From: Tremella fuciformis
Lineage: Eukaryota; Basidiomycota; Tremellomycetes; Tremellales; Tremellaceae
Assembly: GCA_032768795.1 (NCBI GenBank)
Contig: CP136495.1
Span: 1,676,501-1,740,500 of the forward strand
DNA: 64,000 bases
Direction: 5' to 3'
The notes below the pieces were generated by a model. The model saw nothing but the letters and a program-made list of their open reading frames with translations. It did not search any database and had not been told where the DNA came from. Shown here in pieces: positions 1 to 10,913 of the stretch (the first letter of the stretch is position 1; each line of letters begins with the position of its first letter). The translations under genes were made by a program, and so were the position numbers.

Positions 1-158
1 GCTGCCAGCGAGATCCATCGTCGCGTACCGGTGCAAAAGTCAGTCAATTGCTCTGCAGTATACCCAACATCGAGAAGAGGGCGACGAGGTCAGCAAGATA
101 GCCTCGTAGCCCTGCACACCGCTTCTTTGTCCGGCTTACGACCGTGTCACGACCCGTC

Positions 159-1379
159 ATGCCTTCTCGGACCGCCCTCATCCTCCCCTTTTTCCTCGTC
201 CTTTCGCTCTTCCTCAACCCACCATCGGCACAGGCTGTCAGGTTCGAGTTGCCAGCCGAGCGGAATCCCAGACCAAGTCAGTTGTGCTCTATTCTTTCCT
301 GCAGCTGGTCTCACTGAGCTCGGCGAGTCGACGGGTCACTCGGTTCACCATGCGCCTTCAACCTCGACGCACTAGAACAGAGCTGACGTGGCAGAATGGT
401 GAACTTGTGCTCCACCAGCCCAATTGACGGTGTACTGATGTACCTAGTATCTGGAACTTTGCAGGCGCCCACTCATTGGTCATCGTCACCGCCAATGTGC
501 CTGCTTCTTCCGGGCAGCGGATAGATATCGAAATACTCGATGGATCTGATCAGGGGAATGTGTACCTGTCGAAGCGGGTGAGTCAAAGGTCTCCGCCTGA
601 TCTTTTGCTTCTTCATGATATCCTACAGTACTCTGCAAGCTACAAGCTGAAAGTGGCGCTTCCCGAACAGGATATGCTGACTCAAGTAGGATATCAACGG
701 GGAGACTCGACTAGCGGTGACCACTCACGAGTCTGCTGACGTCGGGGTCTGCCTATCAAACCACCTCATCGGTATGACCTCTGCCCTCCTTCACCGGATG
801 CGACTGACCGGTCAGATGCTCCGGGCAAACCCTCACGGTCAGTCGAGCTGGACATCGACATCGGCGCAGATGCCGTGGATTACAAGTGAGGCTCGATACG
901 CTTGTGCAACGTATGATAGCGCTGATGGACAGCGCCATTGCAAACCAGGAGAGCTTGTCGATATTGGAGGTGGAGATGAGGAAGCTGGAAGCTATGACGC
1001 GGGAGGTCGTGGACGAGCTAGCTTACTTGCAACGGCGAGAAGCTCGAATGAGAGATACGAACGGTGAGTCCATATTTCCTTTGAGCGCTCTCCTTCATTG
1101 GACGACCGATGGCAACATTGTCATCCTCGGCGCTTTCTGTGATTGGGCGAGGAGTGCCTCCGAAACGGCACGGAAGGCACCTTCTGCCATCGGCTCGAGC
1201 TGACATTTCGCAGAAAGCACGAATGAACGAGTCAAATACTTCTCGGTACTCATCATGTTGGGCATCATTGCATTGGGCGTGTGGCAAGTGAGTGGTTTGC
1301 TATGCGGGCGGTAGACGGTGGCTGACTGCAGATACTGCATCTGAGAAGCTTTTTCAAGAAGAAGTATCTCATCGACTAG
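159..1379 (+). CDS. ERV25: p24-family cargo receptor, Erv25 (delta) type
   Basis: A p24/emp24 protein that cycles between ER and Golgi in COPII/COPI vesicles and helps select cargo. The N-terminus (MPSRTALILPFFLVLSLF) is a signal peptide. The spliced GOLD domain carries CIWNFAGAHSL and, after further introns, VCLSNHL, giving the conserved cysteine pair. A coiled-coil stretch (LSILEVEMRKLEAMTREVVDEL) precedes one membrane span (YFSVLIMLGIIALGVWQ) and the cytosolic tail LRSFFKKKYLID, the phenylalanine/lysine-rich COP-binding tail of Erv25 orthologues. At least six introns; the first (about 276-447) has unclear borders and may hide a small exon. The ATG at 159 was chosen because it opens the signal peptide. 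Identity is clear from the tail and the spliced core. Confidence 0.9.
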
Positions 1380-1618
1380 CAAATATCACGAATGCATAAC
1401 CTCTGCACGACGCAGAGAACTGCCAGGATTGTGTGATCCACTTACAGCTGAGCCGTTGCAGAGAGCGCTGTGAAGCTTTGGAGAGGAGAAAGAGGCGACG
1501 CAATGTGACGCGCCATGGGTCCGTGCGCCTTTCCCGCTCTGACCCATTTTGCCACCCGACTCCTCTTGCCTTTCCACTTTTCTCTCAATTTCATACTCTC
1601 ATACCTCCCAGAGCTATC

Positions 1619-3858
1619 ATGGGCTCCCAAGGCGACATGTCGACCTCTGCGGACACAGAGCAGCAGCCGACTCAAGCGGATGTCCCTCCCATTGCACAGG
1701 GACCCGTGGCTGACGAGAGACAACGACATCGTTCTCCTTCCTCTCACAGCGCTCCGCAGCTGTTCGACTCACAACTAATGCATCACGAGTCGTTCGATGG
1801 GATCGGCAACCCGGCACACGAATCCCATCCTGCGGAGGGTACTACTCAGTATTGCGAAACAGAGGATCTCATCATCAATGGCCAGATTGACCCTCATTTA
1901 CCAGATCATCCTGCAGAGCAGGACCCAAGCAACACCGGCAATGCAGATACGGCGGATCCTGTCAAGTCCGACATTGAGCTCTTTGAAGAGTACCTGAAGG
2001 ATCCCGATGTCGAGACGGACCATGTCTTTCAGACGTATAATGAAGTTCAAGACGAGGAGCAGACGAAAGGAGGAGTCGCAATCAGCACGCTGGGTGGTAC
2101 GCGCAGGCTCGTCAGGCGGACAAGCACATCTGGATCGATAGGAGGAAGCGGTCGGAGTGGCGATCCGTACGGCGTACCGCTTATTGACTACTCCTCCCCT
2201 CGCTTTCCTCGCAGCGCGGCGAACGAAGGACAGGACGACGCCGACGACGACGAAGAAGTGACGGAAGTGGAAGAAGACAAGATCCCGCCGGTCGTCGCCA
2301 GCAAGCGCGCGCTGAAGCCGTTTCGCACGCCTGCTATCGTCAGGTCGGCGTCCCTTGAATCGACCAAGAGACAAGGTCACGAAAAGCGATCGTACTCTTC
2401 GCCACCGGCCAGGGCCAACAGGTCTGCGCCCAGCTGGAAGACCGACAACATGCCGCTCACAGAGCCCCCTTCACCTTCGCCGCTTAGCACCAATCTTGAG
2501 CGCCAACAGGGGGCGGCTACCATCGATGACGGACCTCACTCGATTCCCAAGGCACAGCAGGCTTCACCTGTGACCCGGGAGGACTCGGTGCAGCAAAAGT
2601 CAAGAACTCCAGCCGGCGCTAGATCCGAACTGGCCGCTCGTCCTAGAACAACACCGGCACCGGAAGCGAAACGCAAGACCTTGGCAGAACACCCCGTCAG
2701 AAGGGAGTCTCCGCGTGTCGAGCAGACACCGAGAACCAAGATGCCCACACAGTACCCCGGCGAACGTCAGGCCGCTGCGTCTCCTTCTGTCCGGCACAAG
2801 CCTGACGCACGCTTCGAAGGGGGTCAGCCCAAGTCTACGTCTCAGCCTTCAGAAACGACAGCGAGAAGGTTGACTCCGCTTTTGGAGCCTGCAGACGATC
2901 ATGACCTGCCAGCCCGGGCTGTTCTAGGCGATTGTTGGCAAGATGCCCCAATCCCATCGACGAGGAAACGCGTGCAACCAGAGACTTCGTCTCTTCACCC
3001 TAGACTTCCGCCTCCTGAACGTCGAGGAAGGAGACCCCTACAGCCTCACCCCATGGTCCCACATGTCCTCAGTCCCGTCAGCGAACGTGACGCTGAACTC
3101 GGCTATAGCGACGGCTCCATCCCTCATGCCCGAGATGGGACTACCCCGAAGGACGTCTCGCGCGGTGCCAAGAAACGAGTCCACGGCTATGACCGAGAGT
3201 CTTCGTACCATTTGTATGATGAATCGATGCCGATGGCCCCGCCGGCCCGCCGCGGATATGGCTCTTTCAGTCGAAGTACCACCGCGGGGAGGCCAGAGCT
3301 GGATGCATACGCACAAAACCGAGCCCAAGCTCAAGACCTTGCTGAGACCGAGATCTCGGACGAAGAGCCTGACCAGGACGTACCCTTCGACCCTCAGGCC
3401 CCTGTGAGCTCTGCCAGGTTTCCGTGCGCCATTCTGACGACCAGGTGGCCAAATTCGACTTTCACACCGAGCTAGTTGAAAAATGGGATGTCATTCAACA
3501 GCGCATGAGCCCGGTTCTTCAGGAGTTCGCCGAAGAGGTCTTGTTGAACACGTGAAGCATACCAGATAGCGAGGAGACGAGCTGACGCTGCTGTAGCTTC
3601 GAGGCGATCTTCACTGTGGCGCACGTCTTTCATCGGCTGAATGAAGATACTCGAAGCGAGCTGGAAGAGGGTGTGCGGCAGATCGAAGCGGAAGAGGCCA
3701 AGCATGGTGCGTATGTCAGCACAGTCAGATCTCGCTGACTCGCAGAGGAGAACAAGAAGGCTATCGAGGACTTTTCCGCGGAGATCCGCCGTGTCTCGGC
3801 GATGTTTAGGGGGTTTGGCAATGCTTCACGCGAAGCTTCTCTGTCTCGACACGGGTAA
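1619..3858 (+). CDS. Unrecognised protein: long disordered region plus C-terminal coiled coil
   Basis: Four exons fit cleanly: 1619-3403, 3445-3551, 3597-3706 and 3746-3858, giving 704 residues. The first ~590 residues are disordered, rich in S/P/R/Q/E, with an acidic run near residue 210 (DDADDDEEVTEVEEDK). The last ~110 residues look folded and helical (FDFHTELVEKWDVIQQRM, then FEAIFTVAHVFHRLNEDTRS and a charged coiled coil ending ASREASLSRHG). I do not recognise the family. The layout (disordered N-terminus, short helical C-terminus) is loosely like fungal Ecm11-type meiotic proteins, but I see no residue-level match that proves it. The ATG at 1619 (MGSQGDMS) is preferred; the open frame extends upstream without a better start. 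Confidence 0.75.
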
Positions 3859-4080
3859 AACCAGTGGACCTTTCTCCATGCCTCCCCTGCACCATCCATT
3901 TTTTAACACCATGTAAGCATTCAAGCACCTCCCTTCCCTCTCCAGATACCGAATGTCGTCCCGCAGCGCACAGCAAGAAACCGTCATCAAGTTAGGGAAG
4001 ACTGGATATATCGTCCATGCAGATACAAAGCATGCATATGTGCCCATGTCCTGTATCTCCATTGTATCCAGATGGGCGAG
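3859..4080. other. Convergent 3' intergenic region
   Basis: Lies between two genes pointing toward each other. AT-richer than its surroundings; no further gene seen. Confidence 0.5.
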
Positions 4081-5114
4081 CTATACCAGGCAGACGCCCA
4101 TCGTCCATCCCGGCTGCATCAGGTAGCCCTTGTTTGCCTCCAAGGCCGCTTGGGTGTGTGCAGGCGTGTCGAAGGTGATCATGAAAGCTTTCGCACCGGG
4201 ATTTTGGCGGGATATTGAGGGCGGGACAGACGAAGATGCGAGAGAGCTGGCAGACTGGAAGCCAGGATATCTGGAAGTCAGGTCACTTGCCCATTGTCAG
4301 CCCCTTTTGGGCAACTCACTGTCCAAAGAGCGCTTCCATGATCTCCGGACTCGCTTCTGGAGGTAGGTTCGAACATGCTATTTGCGTCCCCGTCGAGGTG
4401 GACGCCGATGGGGCGGCGTCCTCATCGTCCTCCATCTCCATCTCAATCTCCATGTCGTCCTCGTCCTCTCCACTCGGCTTGGCGCGCTTCGGCGCCGGTG
4501 CGCCGCCCTGCGCATCCCCATCTTCCAGCGTCCGCTTGCCTGCTTCGCCTGCCTCGCGATCTTTTTCTAGCTGCTCGTATTCGCCTTGGGCGTTCGATAC
4601 TGCCAGTCGTGCGGCGGCGATCTTGGCTGCGTCTCGAGATTTTGATGGATCTGTCCGTGCTAGCGTGGCGTAGGAAGGTGTTTTGGCGTATGTTATGCGC
4701 TGAACGTCAACACGGGACAGGCAGGTCGACCATCGTCTAGCAAATCCAACAGCTCCAGATGCCTCAAGATCGTCCAGCTCGCCTCTGACCGGTTTTGGGG
4801 TACGGCTACGAGTCAGGAGGGACAGCTCACTAGGTCTTTGTCGTAGAATGGCTCGCCGGACAATCCCCGCATGGCAGCAGTTGCTGCTGCTTGTTCCTCA
4901 AATACCACGAACGCCTGTCCCCGCCCGCCGCCAGCCTTTTTTGCGATGACATCGATTCTGAGATCAGAACTCCTCATAAATGTCAGCTATCAACCACTCA
5001 CACCTTGCCATAGGGTGTGAAGAGCGAGTACAGCTGAGCTCGTAGTTCTGGCTTTTTGGTCTTGGATTCGAGATTGGAGATGTAGAGGGTGGGCGAGGGC
5101 AGCGGGACTGCCAT
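4081..5114 (-). CDS. U1A/U2B''-type snRNP protein with two RRMs
   Basis: A spliceosomal protein of the U1A/U2B''/Snf family, binding U1 and/or U2 snRNA hairpins in the nucleus. RRM1 begins TLYISNLESKTKKPELRAQL and continues after an intron with VIDVIAKKAGGGRGQAFVVF, containing RNP2 (LYISNL) and RNP1 (GRGQAFVVF). After a second intron comes RITYAKTPSYATLA, then a Lys/Glu linker with an acidic Met/Glu repeat (DDMEIEMEIEMEDDEDA). RRM2 starts SNLPPEASPEIMEALFGQ and after a third intron carries AKAFMITFDTPAHTQAAL, ending YLMQPGWTMGVCLV. All three introns splice in frame. I cannot tell U1A from U2B'' by sequence; fungi often have one gene doing both jobs. Confidence 0.9.
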
Positions 5115-5652
5115 GGTGCCGAGGGTAGCAGGGGAGAAAGGCGAGAGTATCAGTCCTCCTATCGCTCTCCTGATCTCTTCTGGTTCTGCCTGTTCGTCCT
5201 TTTGTCGCTTGAACGAGAGAATGAGACGTCGATGTCAAGCAGTACTTTGGTGGTACTGTCCATTTCTTAAGTGAGGGGCATTGACAATGAGATATCCTGG
5301 CGCGTGCCCACGGGAGATGTGCCTGGAATTTGTGGTTCAAAGGTCTTTGGGGCAAAAGTCACCTCTTCAACCGAACACGTTGCCATCATCTCTCTTCTTG
5401 TTGCTTCTCTCTCTCTTCATACCGACATGGGCGGTGTACAGCCCTAGAAAAGGACAGATCAGACAGCATAGAGGTATACATACATACACGACAAAGACAC
5501 AGCACCTCCGTGGTGGCAGGACCACCGGCGCCCAAATCCCACCTCGCACCAATCCGCAACGACCTATTAACGCCCTGCTCTCCTGCGCCCCTCTTTGACT
5601 CCATTGCGCAGCACTGGCATAGTACCCCATAGCGACGACACAGCGACACGAC
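5115..5652. promoter_or_regulatory. Divergent promoter region between the snRNP gene and LAG1
   Basis: 538 bases between two divergent start codons. It holds pyrimidine-rich tracts (around 5380-5420 and 5575-5600), typical of fungal core promoters and 5' leaders. No TATA box or further gene recognised; the small open frames here have no coding support. Confidence 0.5.
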
Positions 5653-6897
5653 ATGAACATCAACATGAGCTCGCCCACCTCGTACATCCAGTCGATCCCC
5701 TCCACCCTGCATTCCACCCTGCTCCCCTCGCTCCACCCCTTCTTCCTCCTCTCGTACCCGGTCCGACCGTCCACATCTCGCCTCACATCCCTCTTCGGGT
5801 CTGACAGGCCGGAGACGCTCTACTCGAAAGGCCCAGAGGATGTCTACATCGTCATCACCTGCGCTATCGGCTTCACCATCCTGCGCGAATTCACCATGCG
5901 TTACGTGCTCAGCACGCTGGCTCGGTTCCTCATCGACCGGCCGCCGCCCAATGCCAAGTCGCTCACGAGGCGGGAAGAGCGACAGCGCCGCCGGCATGTA
6001 AGACACCTTGTGACGCGCTTTGCAGAGCAGGGTTGGAGCTTTCTCTACTGCACAGCGTTCTGGACGATAGGCTGCGTGCGTTTCGTCTGCCCTCGTGCTT
6101 TGATCGCTTGCTGAGTCACAGATTATCCTCTGGCGCATTCCTTCTCCCTTCTCGCCCGAACAGCTCTGGGGCACCTATCCCGTCACTCTCCTCCCTGGAC
6201 TCACAAAGTTCTACTACCTCGCCCAGCTCGGCTGGTGGTTCCACCAAATCTATGTCATCAACACGGAGAAGCGGAGAAAAGACCACTGGCAGATGTTCAC
6301 ACACCACATACTGAGCATAAGTCTCATCGTAGCGAGCTACGCGGCGCACTTTACCCGCGTCGGCACCGTCATTCACTCCCTCATGGACTTTTGCGACATC
6401 CTCTTGCCTGTGAGTCTCCTCAAGTTTAGCAGTGATGGATACGGCACTAACGTCAGTTCGCCAAAATGCTGCGGTACCTTTCATTCACCACTCTGTGCGA
6501 TGCCGCTTTCGTCCTCTTCCTGGTCGGCTGGCTCGTGTCTCGCCAAATCGGTCTCTTCCTGGTCATCAAAACGTCCATCTACGACGCACCCAAGTTCATC
6601 CCCTTCGAGTGGGTCCCTGAGAAGGGCCACTTCCTCACACGGACAACATACACCGCTTTCATCGGTATGCAGGCTTTCTTGCTTATCCTGCAAACCATCT
6701 GGTTCACCATCGCGCTCCGCGTGGCGCTCCGGGTCGTACGTGGCGACGGAGCCGAAGACACCCGCAGCGACGACGAGGACGAGGTATCGGCTGGGACGGA
6801 GAGCCCTCTGGAGGATGTGCCGGATGTGCATGTCCCCATCTCGACGGCTCAAGCCGACGCAGTAGCGGATGCGGGAGTCAGGAGACGCAAAGCATGA
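5653..6897 (+). CDS. LAG1: Ceramide synthase (sphingosine N-acyltransferase), TLC domain
   Basis: Acylates sphingoid bases with fatty acyl-CoA to make (dihydro)ceramide in the ER membrane. Three exons (5653-6075, 6122-6409, 6457-6897) give 383 residues. The TLC/Lag1 motif is plain: FYYLAQLGWWFHQIYVINTE, followed by the tandem-histidine segment DHWQMFTHHILSIS needed for catalysis, and the acidic GTVIHSLMDFCDILLP segment. Several membrane spans flank it. The C-terminal ~60 residues are acidic (TRSDDEDEVSAGTESP), resembling the regulatory CK2-type tail of yeast Lag1/Lac1, and end RRRKA, a possible dilysine-like ER signal. Basidiomycetes often carry more than one ceramide synthase, so the isoform is not fixed. 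Confidence 0.93.
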
Positions 6898-6960
6898 ACA
6901 ATCATGATATCTGGGCGCCGGGTAACGATCACTATATACAGTATGCATGACTTGTACGAA

Positions 6961-8331
6961 CTACATACCGGGTCGGACTACATAGGTCTCCACTGCCGCC
7001 GGACAGCCACAAGAACCCCATGGCGATTGCGCTTCATTCCCACCGACGATCACGCGGATCTTGTCGTGCAACTCAGGCGCGACTTCGTGCTTGATGAGCC
7101 TGTATGCCTTGTCGGAATCGAGGGCGAGCCTGCCGGATACACAAGAAGGATGTTGTTCCTCGAGCACGAACTCGAGCGTGGGCCAATCCTTGGCGGACGT
7201 TCCTGACGCAAGCCACATCCGTGGGCGATAAGAGCAGCCGACGTCGATACCTTGGAACCAGTGTAACACCCCGAGGCGAACATCGCCACCACGTGGTGCG
7301 TACCGACGGCACGCATAGACACTTGGGAGCCGAAATCGCGTACCGCAGTCGTGGCTGACGAATATGGCGGGCGCATGATCCCCCATCACCTGCCGTGACG
7401 GAAATGGGGGCCCACCTGAAATCCACCGGCAGAGATGGTTCCAGGCGCGATGCTGGCAAACCCATTTGGGTCGTACCACAGTGAGGAAGCGGTCAAACGC
7501 AAGGAAAAGATCGTCCCGGGCGTGGCGCTCAACGCGCGTGAACTGCGTATCGCGGGATCCGAGGGCCTCGTACCCGTGCTTTGGCTCGTGGTACAGGTCG
7601 AGGGTGATCTTGTTCAGGCGCCCGAGCGGGTTGTTAGTCGATGGGCTTGCGCCTGAGCTTGCTCGGTGGAACATCTCGAGGCCGCGGCGTGTCGCGAGGT
7701 AATTGGAGACGTGCGCCTTCTCGAGGCTATGGAAGTGCGAGTACCTGGTGAATGGTTCCATGAGGGAAGCAGTGGCGAGGCGCGGGAAAGCAGTGGCGAG
7801 GTGCAGGACCTGTACGAGGCAAAGCAGGTCCCGCTTGGACGACCGTTTATTTTTGCTAGGTGAGTCCTCATCATTGCCGCCAAGGACCACTGTTGGCACA
7901 GGAAAAAGTGCAGGAGGGACAGTGGCGACCCTTTCGCAGATCATGAGTTGCTGGCAAGCTTCAGTCCAGAACCGCTCCGAGTCCTCGGGTCGCTGTGTCT
8001 GCCCGTCGAGCCCGACGAAGAACATCTCGAGATCCACTACCACGCATTCGCGGTACAGCATCGGGCCAACGAGCTCGTGCAGCGCCTGCTCGTCAGCACT
8101 CGTCCAAACGTGAGCCGTGCCGTTCGCCTGACTCCGCCCCAACCGCCTGGAACCTGCGGCGCGTGGTTGATGGCCCCGACTCACGGGGTGGACTGCCATC
8201 AGACGCGCCAGGACCGGCTGGAAGCAGCAGTTGTGTCCGCCCCGCCAGATGGACGGCCACGGTCGCTTGACATTTTCGAAGATGCGCGTCCAGATGGTCT
8301 CGGGGAAGACGTCGAGTGGGTGCAAAGACAT
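6961..8331 (-). CDS. Orphan F-box-like protein
   Basis: A single exon of 456 residues. The N-terminus (LDVFPETIWTRIFENVKRPW) looks like a short F-box core, suggesting a substrate adaptor of an SCF ubiquitin ligase; this is inference from one short motif. The rest is hydrophobic/aromatic without recognisable leucine-rich or WD repeats, though leucine-spaced stretches (DLLCLVQVLHLATAFPRLAT) recall fungal F-box proteins that carry degenerate LRRs. The stop lies only 63 bases from the LAG1 stop (convergent). No intron is needed, unlike most neighbours, as is common for lineage-expanded F-box-like genes in basidiomycetes. Confidence 0.65.
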   Translation of the reverse strand: MSLHPLDVFPETIWTRIFENVKRPWPSIWRGGHNCCFQPVLARLMAVHPVSRGHQPRAAGSRRLGRSQANGTAHVWTSADEQALHELVGPMLYRECVVVDLEMFFVGLDGQTQRPEDSERFWTEACQQLMICERVATVPPALFPVPTVVLGGNDEDSPSKNKRSSKRDLLCLVQVLHLATAFPRLATASLMEPFTRYSHFHSLEKAHVSNYLATRRGLEMFHRASSGASPSTNNPLGRLNKITLDLYHEPKHGYEALGSRDTQFTRVERHARDDLFLAFDRFLTVVRPKWVCQHRAWNHLCRWISGGPPFPSRQVMGDHAPAIFVSHDCGTRFRLPSVYACRRYAPRGGDVRLGVLHWFQGIDVGCSYRPRMWLASGTSAKDWPTLEFVLEEQHPSCVSGRLALDSDKAYRLIKHEVAPELHDKIRVIVGGNEAQSPWGSCGCPAAVETYVVRPGM

Positions 8332-9523
8332 CCTGGCGATGTCATTTGGTCATCTACGGCGAGAGATGGGAAAGGAAGGAGGTTGACGGTGGCGAAAGCG
8401 GTCGCGGGTCGAGGGTGGCTCGGTGGCAATGGTGAGATTTCTTTTGGGTGTGGCGACTTTTGATCAGAGGCAACGACAAGCATGTGTACATGCAGAATGT
8501 GTCTACAGGTCATGGGTCCCTGGTGGGGGTCGGGTTCATGGGTCATCAAGCTACTGTACCGCAGAAGGGAGAAAGAGGGGGCACCGTGTTTGACACTTTC
8601 GGTCGGGCCTAAGTGGTACGTTGTTTCGATGCTCGACGCCACATACACGAGGAGAGCGGCCAGCTGAGTGTTCATGACTGCGATACGACTAGCCAAACCG
8701 CGTTGATATGGTAGGATGTCGTGTTCAGCCAGATGGAATACTTCGACCAATCCGATGACAGCGCGCTTGGAAGACCGATTGATGCCACGCGCCGGATGTA
8801 CGACTGAGAATGCGATTGACTCTTGATAGTTCTGTCGAGACAATGGTCTAATGGTCCCTCAGGATGGGGCAGTACCGTTCTCCAAGTCCTTTGCTCGTTG
8901 AAATAATCGTCCGTTGCTACATGCCATACGCTTTCCCCTGGCGAGCTCTGCCCATCCAAGCAGCGGACAAAAGGTCCTGCCATCCAAGGCGATGACTCAG
9001 CGGTATGATATGGCGCTGACGGCTCACGATTCATCTTTTTGTAGCACCTTTCGAGCCTGGACTCTGACAGAGCAGGCGGTGTTACTGGAGCCAGCGGACT
9101 TACCAGATGCCCCCGCATCAACGCTGTTAGATCGGATATCCCGTGTCGGTGGGCAGTCAACAGAGTAAATGCAAGAACGCGCGCATGACTGTCTTACAAG
9201 CCTGAAGACGTGTGTTCAAATTGCCTCTGGAATGATGTTGAGGGGTTGCAGCGACGATTTTTAACTCGGCCTTGCACAGAGAACAATGAGAAATTGCCCG
9301 AATTGGGCAAAAGTGGAGGTCGGAGGGGAGGGAACAATTCCGAGTCGTCGGGTGACGCCTATCAGCTCACCCGCTCGCTAATCCCGCCTTTTTGGATCTC
9401 TCATTCATTTGCATCATTTGCATTTGCATGTTGCAACGTCTCTCGTCGCTTCTGATACCCACCAGACACAGCCCCCGTCTCTCCTTCGATCACTACATCC
9501 CCCATCTTGTCCAGCATCGCAGC
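8332..9523. other. Intergenic region without a convincing gene
   Basis: About 1.2 kb upstream of the dehydrogenase gene and of the F-box-like gene. A minus-strand open frame (8672-9160, 162 codons) has no recognisable motif or hydrophobic core and was not called. Near the right end (9408-9430) short direct repeats of CATTTG occur, and pyrimidine-rich leader sequence precedes 9524. Confidence 0.4.
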
Positions 9524-10694
9524 ATGTCCGTCTTCAACTCGTCTCGGTGGGTCGCATTCCTCCTCCACCTCATTCCCCCATCTCGGGATAAGGCGGGATT
9601 GCCGCTGATCACAGTCTTGTCGGCAAGACCGCCCTCATCACTGGTGCATCGGCCGGTATCGGCGCCTCGACTGCCATACTCTTTGCCAAGGCCGGCTGCA
9701 ATGTCGTCCTCGTTGCCAGGCGCGCCGACAAGCTGCAGGAGGTAAAGAAGCTCGCCGAGGCGGCTCACAAGGAGGGAGGCGCGAAGGAGGGCGGGAAGAT
9801 TGTTTGCGTCGAGGCGGATATGCAGGACAGGAAGGCGCTGGACGCCATCCCGACCAAGCTCGAGGGCCTGACCGTTGACTTGTGAGCCATGAGAGAGATG
9901 GGTAATCCCGATACTGACGCCAAGCCTTGTCAACAATGCCGGTATGGTTCGCGGTCGAGAGCAGATCGGCGGTGAGGCCTCATCGGCATGGCACTGGCCT
10001 GCCAGCTGACGATGATAGACATCGCCGACGAAGACATCGATGTCATGTTTTCCACGAACGGTAGGCGCCCTCTTGTGCGGAGTGCACAAGCCTGATTGCA
10101 GTTATCGGCCTCATTCACATCACTCAGATCTTTGTGCGCGAATTCAAGAAGCGTAACACGGGCACCATCATCAACCTTGGCTCTGTCGCTGGTCGTGAGC
10201 CGTATGCGGGCGGTATGTATGGATCCAACACCTGCGCGTTGAGACTGAACTCCAGGCGGTATCTACTGCGCTACCAAACATGCCGTCTCGTCCTTCAACG
10301 GCTCGCTTCTCCGAGAGCTCGTCAACACCAACATCCGAGTCTGCGAGGTTCAGCCAGGTGCGTTCTCTCTCCCTTTCCCGAATGTCGGCTGACAGGCAGG
10401 CATGGTCGAGACCGAGTTTTCGATCGTCCGTTTCCGGGGCGACGAGGCAGCAGCCAAGGACGTGTACAAAGGTCTTGACCCTCGTCAGTAGGACATGTCC
10501 CGGCTGTGTGCATCTCTGACGTGCAGTGACCGGCGAGGACATCGCAGAGGAGATCGTATGGTGCGCATCGCGACCCGCACATGTGCAGATTGCCCAACTT
10601 TGTGAGCCAATACCTCCCCATAGAACGCCGCTCATTCGCAGACGTCCTGCCGACCAACCAGGCCAGTGCTACGCTCAACTACCGCCGGAATTAG
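9524..10694 (+). CDS. NADP-dependent short-chain dehydrogenase, YMR226C/YdfG type
   Basis: A classical SDR of the branch that oxidises serine and 3-hydroxy acids with NADP (yeast YMR226C, E. coli YdfG), probably cytosolic. Eight exons splice to a protein with the cofactor motif TGASAGIG, the NNAG motif, the catalytic serine ([12 protein letters not shown]) and, after an intron, YCATK (Y-x-x-x-K). The C-terminus ([16 protein letters not shown]) is diagnostic, since YMR226C also ends with a PTNQAS motif. Short introns (~45-60 nt) interrupt almost every secondary-structure element. The start MSVFNSSR is followed by an intron and [10 protein letters not shown]. Family confidence is high; the physiological substrate is inferred. 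Confidence 0.9.
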
Positions 10695-10913
10695 GGCAAA
10701 TTAGGAGCATCGACGATCCTTCACAAGCATTTCTGGGTTCAGGCTCTCACACTTGTCTCCAGCATATGCATAGAAAATCCAGTCGGCCCGGACTCTCCGC
10801 GACCCCCGCGTGCCTGAGGTTGCGGAGTGACGTTCCGCAACTGCCTGTTGCTTCTTTCCTCTTTCTTCTTGGGTTCACAGTTCACTCCTACGTATGAATC
10901 GGACACCGACGAG

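Noticed and set aside
8672..9160. Minus-strand open frame of 162 codons
   Set aside because: No motif, no hydrophobic core and composition like neighbouring non-coding DNA.
9190..9260. Possible tRNA-like T-arm (GTTCAAATT)
   Set aside because: No matching acceptor, D or anticodon stems could be drawn around it.
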